Shown piece by piece: positions 1 to 7,822 of a DNA stretch of 13,711 nt. Position 1 is the stretch's first letter; every line of letters begins with the position of its first letter. Below the pieces are notes generated by a model. It did not search any database, was not told the origin of the DNA, and saw only the letters and a program-made list of their open reading frames with translations. The position numbers and the translations under genes are program-made. This DNA is from Saccoglossus kowalevskii (taxonomy: Eukaryota; Hemichordata; Enteropneusta; Harrimaniidae): NCBI RefSeq assembly GCF_000003605.2, contig NW_003131872.1, positions 20,005 through 33,715 on the forward strand. The letters run 5' to 3'.

Positions 1-54
1 AGACCGATTTTGTCACACATGCTTTCTAATTTAATAATAAATAAAGAAAGCGCA

Positions 55-245
55 CTGTTCGATATGAGACTCATAGCGACGTATATAACGCAAGCAAAAA
101 CAGACATTGTTTAAAGGGCGGTAGTCGTCGCACCGCGTCCTGTTCGATATGGGACTCATAGCTACGTATACAACGCGTGTAAAATACATTGTTTATTTAC
201 ATGAAATTCGAACACTGCGCGACGACATCCGCCCTTACAACAACC
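55..245. repeat. diverged 85-bp direct repeat interleaved with an inverted repeat
   Basis: Two diverged copies of a unit starting CTGTTCGATATG lie at 55-113 and 140-195, offset by 85 bp. Both share GACTCATAGC, ACGTATA, AACGC and CATTGTTTA blocks. Between and after them is an inverted pair: GGGCGGTAGTCGTCGC (about 116-131) faces GCGACGACATCCGCCCTT (about 219-236), with TTGTTTAA/TTACAACAA extensions. Direct and inverted repeats together suggest the edge of a mobile element or a decayed regulatory repeat. The left edge may lie outside the window. No coding potential was recognised here. Confidence 0.55.
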
Positions 246-600
246 AAACAAATGGTTTGCATCCCTCTGATCGTCAATCTTGCTGCCCCAATACTTTTGG
301 GGACTTTCTGTAAAAAACACAAAAACACGAGGTTGTGTACAACTAACGAACATTTTACTTGGCAGATACTTAGCCCTGTAAATGCTGAAAAGCGAAAAAA
401 CAAAACAGCGAAATAATTTCAATATTTGCATAGTTCACTATGTTGACCACTATTATGGTAGTATTCGTAAGTTCCAACGCTGGTCACGGTCAGATATTTA
501 TATGAACAACTCGAAATCGGAAAATACAACCATAATTTCAGACGAAATTTAACATATCTGAGCCACAAACAGAAATAAAAAAACACACTTTAGTCAAATA
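246..600. other. unassigned AT-rich stretch; weak minus-strand terminal-exon candidate
   Basis: Nothing firm is encoded. On the minus strand a good-looking splice acceptor (T-rich tract then ACAG, AG at 309-308) is followed by an open frame of about 36 codons. That frame ends in a TAA overlapping an AATAAA signal near 195-190, the layout of a 3' terminal exon. A second minus frame stays open over the same bases, so the reading frame is ambiguous, and I recognise neither protein. It is recorded as a possible last exon of an upstream minus-strand gene, with low confidence. Confidence 0.15.
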
Positions 601-639
601 TCGAGAAAGCTAGCAAATGCATTTACGCCATGTCAACCA

Positions 640-1059
640 AATTGTATCAATCGACTGACGTCGGTGTTGCCCTACTATTAGTCCATGCAATATCTGCAAA
701 AATTAAGTCTGTAAATGATCGTGTCAAAAAGCTATTGATAACATTGATTATACTGGGACTGCCAGTTTTACAGTTCTATGTTTTATATTATATTTGATGC
801 ATTTCTCATTTAATTGTGATACTTTTCCTTTTTTCATGTAAACGCATGTAACAGGACAAATAGCGTGTTACAAACAAACATAAACGTCGCGAAACGGTAA
901 ATTGTCGCAAAAATGACCGTTGACCCTGTTTATGCGGAAGTAATCCAGGAACAAGTTCTCCATATTGGTATTTACAGAAGACCAGACATATTGTTTGGAC
1001 TTCAATAACTTTTATAATATTGCATGTAAGCGTCGTTTAGGGAAGTTGAACACAGGAGC
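640..1059 (+). promoter_or_regulatory. putative promoter and 5' leader of the Death-domain gene
   Basis: This is placed by inference from the start codon at 1060. Visible motifs are a CRE-like TGACGTC at 656-662, an ETS-type GCGGAAGT at 934-941, a locally CpG-containing patch at 885-905, and a TATA-like TTTATAATAT near 1011-1020. The leader, if transcribed, contains a minimal start-stop uORF (ATG TAA at 1024-1029) and possibly the 31-codon ORF at 913-1008. No transcription start can be fixed from sequence alone. Confidence 0.3.
913..1008 (+). CDS. 31-codon small ORF / possible uORF
   Basis: An ATG with A at -3 opens a 31-codon frame that begins MTVDPVYAEV and ends before a TAA at 1006-1008, 51 bp upstream of the predicted main start. 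Its residue composition is ordinary and protein-like (several V, E, Q, charged and aromatic residues, no low complexity), unlike most chance frames in this AT-rich DNA. It could be an upstream ORF of the Death-domain transcript or a chance frame. I recognise no family, and the assignment rests on position and composition only. Confidence 0.2.
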   Translation: MTVDPVYAEVIQEQVLHIGIYRRPDILFGLQ

Positions 1060-1095
1060 ATGGAGACATCGGACGCCGACAAAGTCGTTAAAAAT
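1060..1095 (+). CDS. exon 1 of Death-domain gene (predicted)
   Basis: The ATG lies in a strong context (A at -3, G at +4) and reads METSDADKVVKN to a consensus donor GTGAGT at 1096, ending in phase 0. The next intron boundary with a compatible phase is the acceptor at 5744. A second identical donor sits 12 nt downstream at 1108, which would add VSDN in frame. The short acidic/basic start has no recognisable domain. The call depends on the splice model: Kozak context, consensus donor and phase match are seen, but linkage to the later exons is inferred. Confidence 0.45.
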
Positions 1096-1107
1096 GTGAG
1101 TGATAAT

Positions 1108-2049
1108 GTGAGTATATTCTGTTGTTGACTTCAACTGTGATCACGTGAGCAAACTTAGTTGTCACGATCATTTACTGCATATGTATACACTCGAGATGAT
1201 AAATAACACTATAATGAGTGTTTCTAAATTGGAACACGTGTCTTAGTCCCAGCATGACAAAAACAAGTGATTAAGTAACTGTGTGAAACAAGTGATCATG
1301 ATACTTGAAATTTGACCGTGAAGTTTCCAAATGTGTTATGTGAACTAATATTTTGTGCTAATCTTGACTAATTAAAGATTTATACAAGCCCAGTGTGCTG
1401 CTGAAGCTTTAAATTAGAATTGTCAATTTAAGTTTTGACCTTAATTAATTTGGCAGTGCTATCGTAATACTATGGTCTTCAAGGCCGGAAACCATGAGAT
1501 AAGAACGCATAGAGTACAGACATGCTAGTACTATGGACGGTGAAACATTGCCACGACCTACCTTCATGATCTCGAAAATAATCGGTCAAAACACAGATTA
1601 CGAACCATTGGCTGAATAAAAAACACTACGAACCGATAACAGTTAAAGCAGGCATAATAGCCCGGGCGAAAAAAACAAAGAAACAAAAAACAAACACAAA
1701 CCTCAATTAAATGACATAATCCAAATAAATGAAAACAGACACCAACTGAATTCTCTAGTAGAACATGTGGTGAGGCTGGACAGTCACAGATTGCGGACGG
1801 CCAAAATTATATGGGATTGGGGTTGTCGAGGATGTCTTAATTCGAGAATTGTTTGAGTCGTTACCATGGAGTCATAATCAGCGCGCCTACAAATATTACA
1901 GCTTTGGGATTGAGGTGTTCAATAAACTCCATGTATACTTTGGACTAGTGAACTAGTTCATTACATGTTAAAAGGTCAATGTTAAATTTTAAAATGAATA
2001 ATGTGGCGTCGATCGCGATACAAACATAGTGTGCTATTTCAAGTTGGAG
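1108..2049. other. intron 1, 5' part: no recognisable feature
   Basis: AT-rich sequence lies between the exon 1 donor and the TIR element. There are A-rich patches around 1661-1735 and some moderate-GC patches (1470-1560, 1760-1820), but no open frame of note and no tRNA A/B-box pair that I can see. It is interpreted as intron sequence with decayed repeats. Confidence 0.4.
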
Positions 2050-2062
2050 TACCCCAGGCGCT

Positions 2063-2210
2063 CAGTGGCGGATCCAGAGGGGGGCAGGGGCCATGACCCC
2101 CAAACGATCATTCATATCATCTGGATTACGCATAGCTTCTCTGCGATTTACGCTCCGTAAATGTTAAGCGAAGCTTGGACCCCCAATACATTTTGCTGGA
2201 TCCGCCCCTG
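2063..2210. mobile_element. hAT-type MITE, 148 bp, nested in the left TIR
   Basis: The left end is CAGTGGCGGATCCAG and the right end is CTGGATCCGCCCCTG. As inverted repeats they match at 14 of 15 positions, and both have the CAG(T/G)G start typical of hAT elements. It is flanked by 8-bp duplications, CAGGCGCT (2055-2062) and CAGGTGCT (2211-2218), which differ by one C/T at a CpG. Eight-bp target duplications are the hAT hallmark. Removing the MITE and one duplication restores collinearity with the right TIR of the host element, so the MITE inserted later. It encodes nothing. Confidence 0.88.
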
Positions 2211-2401
2211 CAGGTGCTGGAGGTTGTAATGTTCCGCCCGCCCGGTAGGATAATGCTACACAAACAGCACTCCAGTCTGACTGCTATCGGAACTGAGTTC
2301 CGCCCACTCACTAATTAAATGCATGCGACCTTTGCACTTTGAACGATAGCGACTCTTGACGTAGCTGGTAATAAACAACTGAATATATTAACTAACCATA
2401 T

Positions 2402-2620
2402 ATGGGAGATGGCGGGTATGTCAACGTTGACCATGTTGGTGTTTTTATCTCAGTTTCTCCAGCGCTGTCGTCGATCAAGTGGCTGAGTTCATTTGAGAGT
2501 TACTTTTGTCGGAGTTTGTGTCCTACGGTTTTCTACCACGATCTGGATTTAGTTCATCGACAAATTTGTTCGAAGTTTCCCGTGTCAGACTGGAGTTATT
2601 TTATGGACCAGCGTAATTAA
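2402..2620 (+). other. 72-codon open frame inside the TIR element, unrecognised
   Basis: An ATG at 2402 (and a better-context ATG in another frame at 2410, GAGATGGCG) opens on the plus strand just inside the left TIR. The 72-codon frame begins MGDGGYVNVDHVG and ends at a TAA at 2618. I recognise no transposase motif or domain. It could be a residue of a divergently transcribed element gene or simply chance. The minus strand here is also closed in all frames within about 40 codons. Confidence 0.15.
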
Positions 2621-2698
2621 TTGCGTGCATTGGATATTATTTTGCTTTAATCATTATTAATTTGCTCTTGTGATAATCTTGAAGAAACACAAAATCAC

Positions 2699-2940
2699 GG
2701 AAATGACAATTACAATTAGGTTTTGATCCAAGCCTAGTTCTTTAACGACTAGCGGGACGATTTGAAAAATAAGAGATTTGCCCGGCCGTAACCAGTCGGC
2801 AAAAACGCATCAGTGTCACGGCGGTTTACAATCCCTTCAATTGCCATAAACTGTTCTTCTTTGAGAGATGGCACACCAGGAATGTCTTCTAAAATAGTCT
2901 TTAAGGCTTATTTCAGCTTTTCCCTAGCAATCTTGGCCAA
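2699..2940 (-). pseudogene. RecQ-like DNA helicase N-terminal fragment, broken
   Basis: Read on the minus strand from 2940 downward, the frame gives a short N-terminal helix, an in-frame TAA at 2910-2908, then IPGVPSLKEEQFMAIEGI, a RecQ-type Q-motif region. This is followed by DTDAFLPTGYG (2817-2785), the start of the helicase Walker A loop. A 5-nt insertion (CGGGC, 2784-2780) then shifts the frame. From 2779 the other frame resumes exactly with KSLIFQIVPLVV and continues to LIVIVIS, the strand leading to motif Ia. Similarity stops at about 2699. RecQ-family superfamily II helicases are ATP-driven 3'-5' DNA unwinding enzymes. Only about 80 of several hundred residues remain, with no DExH box. 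It lies wholly inside the TIR element, on the opposite strand to the host gene, so it is probably cargo of the transposon or a captured gene. Confidence 0.75.
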
Positions 2941-3003
2941 ATTTTCACGTTATGAACAGTTACACACAACAGTCTAAACCGAGACGCACGCTGACACCGA
3001 GAA

Positions 3004-3075
3004 TTGAAAATTTACGACATTTGCTATAAATAGAGTGGGCGTTTGATTGACACTCGCGTCACCCAATCAGCGCTA
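3004..3075 (-). promoter_or_regulatory. CCAAT/TATA promoter of the helicase remnant
   Basis: On the minus strand, upstream of the helicase start, a reversed CCAAT box within CTGATTGG (about 3070-3063) is followed by a CRE-like TGACGCG. About 30 bp further on is CTATTTATAG (about 3034-3025), which also reads TATAAATAG on the plus strand. The remnant's first residues begin about 85-95 bp downstream of this TATA-like box. Order and spacing suit a polymerase II promoter driving the helicase gene from just inside the right TIR. The motifs are seen; activity is inferred. Confidence 0.4.
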
Positions 3076-3239
3076 CATCTATTTTATGAACGGCGCACTC
3101 AGTTCCGATAGCAGTCAGACTGGAGTTTTGTTTGAGTAGCACTATTCTACCGGGCGGGCGGAATATTACAACCTCCAGCGCCGCCTGGGGTATATTTGGA
3201 GTGATAAGCGGTGGTACATTTACTACCTGTACCAGTAAT

Positions 3240-3457
3240 TGACACCTATTGTTTTCTCTTCTATAAGGCCTGAAAAAGATAATTGTTGCCGTATCTGAAA
3301 AAAATCTGAGAATAAAACTTCTACTTATGGAGCTTGAATATTAACGAAGCAAAAAGGCTCGCTGTAAATGACCATTGCCCGTTCCCGATATTTAAAAAAA
3401 ATAAAGAACGATACAATGTAATTTACCATCCAAGTTACACGGTTCACCTAATATTTG
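3240..3457. other. unassigned intron sequence
   Basis: AT-rich sequence with homopolymer A runs (3298-3305, 3392-3399) runs up to the ATTT microsatellite. A 60-codon frame runs through it, but it is low-complexity at its end and I give it no coding meaning. The segment could be the 3' tail of a decayed retroposon ending in the ATTT tract; there is no supporting core motif. Confidence 0.2.
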
Positions 3458-3460
3458 TAT

Positions 3461-3491
<31 letters not shown>
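3458..3491. repeat. (TTAT)n microsatellite
   Basis: About 8.5 uninterrupted copies of a 4-bp TTAT/ATTT unit. Such tracts often mark the 3' end of an old retroposon insertion, but nothing upstream confirms this. Confidence 0.9.
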
Positions 3492-3699
3492 CACCAGAAA
3501 AAGAAAATGTACATAACACAATTAATTTTTCCTTTTTACCACTGCAAAGGATTCTGGTGTGGGTCATGGAAATAGCTCATTTGAGCTAGTCGAGTCCTAG
3601 ACCCGGAATAAGAAATAATACTGTACTGACGTGCGGATTATCATAAATTTATCATATACATATATTTTTATCGTGAAGTGGCGCAACATTATAGTTCAA

Positions 3700-4070
3700 T
3701 TACTAAATATCAAAATAAAATAAATAAGTCATTGAAATTGCTGAGTGAATATAAACATTATTTTGTCGCACAATAAATAAATCACTAAATTTAATAAATC
3801 ATTTTCTACAAAATAAACTAATCACTAAACTGCAAAATCAAGCAAACAATCAGTCTGTCAATGAAAAAAAATATCAAAAGGTAATCATATATATGTATAT
3901 ATGTGATTTTTATGCTCTATCCTGATATGGTGAATAATCATAATTCAATTGAATAAATAAGTCACTTAATTGCAAAATAAATAAATTAATATTTTTCTAA
4001 TCGCAAAACAATCAATCACATTGTACAAACTACCATATCAAATCAATATCAAATCATGTACAATAATCAC
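3700..4070. repeat. degenerate AT-rich repeats of a CAAAATAAATAAATCACTAA-type motif
   Basis: Variants of the motif (AATAAATAAGTCATTGAA, AATAAATAAATCACTAAA, AATAAACTAATCACTAAA, AATAAATAAGTCACTTAA) recur at irregular spacing between about 3710 and 3990, with TATATATG-type dinucleotide runs near 3885-3905. This is a decayed tandem or dispersed simple repeat with no coding content. Confidence 0.55.
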
Positions 4071-4327
4071 GTATAAATAGAAAGGCGTTGTCAATTTAAA
4101 CAGACTTGTATATGTAGACAATGCCAGTTCTCGACGACAGCTTGCTTATAGGTTTGATACCTGTAATTAAAGTTCTTGCAAGTTTCAAAAAACAACACTC
4201 GAATGTAGGGCACAATTTTCGTTTCCAAATAAATTTTTGGAAAGCAATAATTTATATTTTTCTTTGTGGGACAAAATAATACAGGGATAACCAAAGTTAG
4301 AATTTTTGATGCAAGGATATGTCGTTT

Positions 4328-4512
4328 CAGTGTTTTCGGATTCACTTGTTTTGTGTTCTCCGGTCATTGAAGTGCGCCCTCAATTCTGATTGATTCAGAG
4401 TCACCTGTTTTGTGTGTTCCGGTCATTGAAGTGCGCCCTCAATTCTAATTTGTTTGGATGCACTTGTTTTGTGTTCTTATGTCCTTGAAGTGCCCCTTAG
4501 TTGTATTGTGTT
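4328..4512. repeat. three tandem copies of a 59-bp repeat
   Basis: Units anchored on CAC(T/C)TGTTTTGTGT begin at 4343, 4402 and 4461, exactly 59 bp apart. Each is followed by GTC(A/C)TTGAAGTGC(G/C)CC. Copies one and two share CGGTCATTGAAGTGCGCCC perfectly; the third is more diverged. Open frames on the minus strand across this block are by-products of the repeat. Confidence 0.85.
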
Positions 4513-5743
4513 TATAGCTGGCTAATAATGTTGAACAACTTGGTTAATCACCTGATCAGATGGTGAAATTAACATCCCTGGTCATCGTACTAATGGGTGA
4601 CTAGAATATCAGAAACCTATAAAGTCTCATCGTCTGACATTCCTTGACACTCATCATCATCTTCCGTTTTTGGTGTTTTGCCTAGTACTTGACAGACATT
4701 CTGAAGAATTGGGCTCCATCGAACCAATTTATATAGTAGATTCCATCAGTTATTATTCACCCATCACCTTAGGCGTAAATGCACTAGGATGTGGTTGAGT
4801 AGGATTCATGATATGGTGGTATAAAATTTGGGCATCATCTACATGAAGTAAGGGGTTTCTCTGTGTTATGATTCAAGTCCTGTTAGATCTTATTTGGTGC
4901 ACTGGTGACCAAGTCTTGTCAAAGTCTCTGGACGTGCAGTCTTATGATTCATGTTTATGAAATCATAATGCCTGTAACGTTTCAGTTAATTTAACGTTTT
5001 TATGGTGCTGGATACTGTTTGTTCTAAGATCCAATTATATGAGATTTGGTGCTGTTTTTTGTGTTAAAGTTTGTATGAACATTACGTTTGCCTAATACTA
5101 AAGCACTGTTACGAAAATCCATATTTTGTATTTCTTCCAGTTTCGTTATATTTACACACCAAACGGCTATATAAATGTAATTGTTTGTTTGACATCACAA
5201 AATAAGCAAATTGTGTATTAATGTTCAAAATAGTGCAATATAAAAGACATAAAGTTAATTTCCCCAGTATATAAGTTTTATTGAACAGATTAAACTGCTG
5301 AGCATTAGTTCGTGATGTTCACACGCACCTTATGAGTATATATATATATATGCATGCAAGTGTTTTACCATTTTATGTCACAGTTTGGCAATCATCTTAT
5401 TCCTTCGCATAGATTGTCATCATCCGGCTATGACTTGAGACAAGTTGATCAGACATGTTTTCCTGATAAACCATTAGCGGGGTATGGGTGCATGTGATTA
5501 TCTGAATTAAGTCAGCTTCAATTTGTTCACTTGTTTGCAGACTTTCAAATTAGCAGTTAGCCATTTATGTAGTGCTATGGTTAATATATACCTGGAAAAA
5601 TTGTTAATCTGTGTTATCTACATGTAGATCAGCAATAAACATTAACAATCTCTAAATATAACTGTTATAAGTTAAGTGTAAAAAGTGAAAAAGGTTTTTT
5701 TCGTATATCGATCAACACATTCCTTGATTGTTTTACTTCTTAG
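4513..5743. other. intron 1, 3' part: no recognisable feature
   Basis: AT-rich intron sequence with a short (TA)n run at about 5337-5351 and no open frame worth calling. It ends in the pyrimidine-rich acceptor TTTTACTTCTTAG at 5743. I see no repeat family or RNA gene that I could support. Confidence 0.4.
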
Positions 5744-5798
5744 GGAGCGTGTAGTAAAGAACACCATTCTAGACTACCACAGGGATCACGTGGAGCAG
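5744..5798 (+). CDS. exon 2 of Death-domain gene (predicted)
   Basis: A 55-nt segment is bounded by a T-rich acceptor ending TTAG (5743) and a strong donor CAG|GTAATA (5799). Read in phase 0, as left by exon 1, it is fully open: GACSKEHHSRLPQGSRGA plus one base. That single leftover base is what the Death-domain exon needs (phase 1). The product would be a polar, probably unstructured linker. Both splice sites and both phases agree, which is the main support. The exon is too short to test by similarity from sequence alone. Confidence 0.5.
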
Positions 5799-5984
5799 GT
5801 AATATAATTGTAAACAAATGTTATGAGGTAATGGCAATACTACAACATAGATATGAGACAATCACCATGTACTCTCTAAAGGCATATTTTGCAGTACTAT
5901 TATACGAGTGACGCGATTGACGAACCGAATTATTAACAGCCCTTGACAACACGTCAATTTGATATCAAGTGGAGCACACAATGT

Positions 5985-6990
5985 GAGTCTTTGCAGTTAG
6001 TCTCTCTGTATATGTGTGCATTTGTGTCAATCCGTTCCACTGATATCTCAAAAACCGTATGTTGGTTTTTAATGAAACTTGATGCATAGATGTTCTGGGC
6101 TAATACAAAGATTTGATTAGTTTTTAGTTGACATCCACGCATATTTCTTACCTAATTGGCATTATAATTAGCTGATCCATGTCTGTTCCACTGATATCTA
6201 AAGAGCCATTCATTGGCTTGTGATGAAACTTGGTACATGTATGCTCTGGACTAATGCACATATTAGTTTTGGGTAAAACTCCATTAATAAAATTAACCTA
6301 ATTTGCATAATGATTAATAAATTTTCGGCTTTTCCACTGATCACATTCCAATGAGACTTACATAGATACATAGGACAATGCACATATAGATATGTGAAAT
6401 ATCAATTACCTAATTTGCATAATTAATACATTTTCAGCTTTTAATATTTCAAGTACTATAACTTCATTACTTTTCAATGAAACTTGGTACATAGATGCTC
6501 TAGAATAATGCAGAGACCTGGTCAATTTTGGGTACAAATTTGTGCATATTAATCAACTAATTTGCATAATTAGTTCATTTTTTGCTTTTACACTGATATC
6601 GCAAGTACTAATTATCCCAATTCAATGAATTTTGGTACATAAATGTTCTAAGACATTGCACAGACCTGCTCAGTTTTAGGTTAAAATCAGATCATAATAT
6701 TTACCTAATTTGCATAATAAATCATAATTTTTAGTTCTAATCACATTTCATTGAAACTTCATACATAGATGGGTTGTGATAGTACTTAATTCAATGAATC
6801 GTGGTACATATATACTCTAACACAATGTGATGACCTAATTACTTTTAGGTTTATATACATCTATAATAATTACCTAATTTACATAATAATTTACTTTTCA
6901 GCTTTCCACTAATTTAGTTACGATTAATCATCACATTATGTTTAATGTTGATAAACATGCATATTGATCATCTATTATTTGCCCATTTCT
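5985..6990. repeat. degenerate tandem array, about 147-bp period
   Basis: The core (A)CCTAATTTGCATAAT recurs near 6151, 6297, 6409, 6556, 6704 and 6873, with spacings of 146, 112, 147, 148 and 169. Each unit also carries variants of TCCACTGATATC, of ATGAAACTTGGTACATAGATG and of TCTGG/AAC-TAATGCA in the same order. The copies are strongly diverged, so the array is old. It fills most of intron 2. A related core recurs at about 8110, on the far side of the Death-domain exon. Confidence 0.75.
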
Positions 6991-7540
6991 GATATCTAAA
7001 AAAATCAGATTTAAATTGAATTCATTGCAGAAGTGCTCTGGGACTAATTAGACTAAAACCATGGATGAAAAATCAAATTATGTTATGTATGTATTATAAA
7101 TTATAAATTAACATTTTGTTCATGTTATGCATCTCAAATAACAGACAAAAATAGTTGCCAAGCTTCTTGTTTGAAAAGCAAATCTTAAATATTGAATTAA
7201 GTTTAATGTGTATCCAATACTCTCAGCACACCGGGGTACTTTCTCAGCTTTCTTTTATATTTTTTTATTTTATTTTATTTCAGTTTTCCTTATGTACCCG
7301 TAGGTGAGAAAATATTCAGATGTTGTATTTGACGTTCAAGTTAGCTTTCAGAATATATTTCCTTAATATAACTAGTCATTCATAGAAGGAAGTACATGAA
7401 ATGAAAAAAATACAGCATTGGTGACAATGGCTATTTTGCCTAAAAAATAATGTTAATTTGCATAGAATTAAAATGGCAAATTATATGATGTAACTTCAAA
7501 GTAGTTTATAATAATTTGTAATTTTTGTTTGATATTGAAG

Positions 7541-7822
7541 AAGATAATTCTACTGATAGTGCCATCGATGGGGTCTGTAATGAACTAACAGTATCAGAAT
7601 GTAAAAACCTATGTCGGGAACTCAGATTGCCTCAAGTTGATATTGATAGCATTGTGCAAAAATATCCACGTGATGCTGAAATGCAGAAGGAGTCAATGTT
7701 ATATCTGTGGAAAAAAAAGTGTTCATACAAGCCACCTATGCATGTAAATGAGTTATATCGAAAGCTGATTGAGTTGGAATTTAAAGGTGTTGCAGAAAAA
7801 CTGAAACCTTTTCTGCCAACAG
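7541..7822 (+). CDS. exon 3: complete Death domain
   Basis: The exon is open throughout, bounded by a T-rich acceptor (AG at 7540, alternative AG at 7543) and the donor CAG|GTGTGT at 7823. It is 282 nt with phase 1 at both ends, so it is a symmetric, skippable and shuffle-competent module. Residues counted from the exon's first codon: helices at about 12-29 (ending CKNLCRELRLP), 33-42 (VDIDSIVQKY), 46-60 (with the conserved Trp57 in MLYLWKKK), 68-80 (HVNELYRKLIELE) and 82-91 (KGVAEKLKPF). This pattern of Leu/Ile spacing, Trp and the closing GVAEKL is the Death-domain fold, a roughly 80-90-residue homotypic interaction module used in apoptosis and innate-immune adaptors and receptors. Residues 1-10 are an acidic Ser/Thr linker. 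Downstream exons are not in the window, so the full architecture (adaptor, NACHT receptor, ankyrin or kinase fusion) is unknown. Confidence 0.8.

Larger units (their letters stand above)
2052..3190. mobile_element. DNA transposon-like element with 90-93-bp terminal inverted repeats
   Basis: The element ends are CCCCAGGCG at 2052 and CGCCTGGGG at 3190, each flanked outside by TA (2050-2051, 3191-3192), which fits a 2-bp TA target duplication. The left TIR occupies 2052-2062 plus 2219-2297 (90 bp once the inserted MITE is removed). The right TIR is 3098-3190 (93 bp). By eye they differ at about six positions plus one 3-bp gap. A third copy of the subterminal motif GTCAGACTGGAGTT lies internally at 2584-2597. 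Inside, the minus strand carries a broken RecQ-like helicase start with a promoter upstream of it. No transposase was recognised, so this is probably a non-autonomous or deleted derivative. The superfamily is undetermined. Confidence 0.75.

Noticed and set aside
1661-1820. Possible tRNA-derived SINE
   Set aside because: No A-box/B-box pair or target duplication could be identified around the A-rich patch.
4091-4367. Two overlapping minus-strand open frames of 60-84 codons
   Set aside because: They run over AT-rich sequence and the 59-bp repeats, have no recognisable domain or splice context, and overlap each other in different frames.
4328-4512. CRISPR-like spaced repeats
   Set aside because: The repeats are contiguous 59-bp tandem units without unique spacers, in evident animal DNA.
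5954-6142. 62-codon minus-strand frame
   Set aside because: It lies at the start of the degenerate 147-bp tandem array and has no family features.
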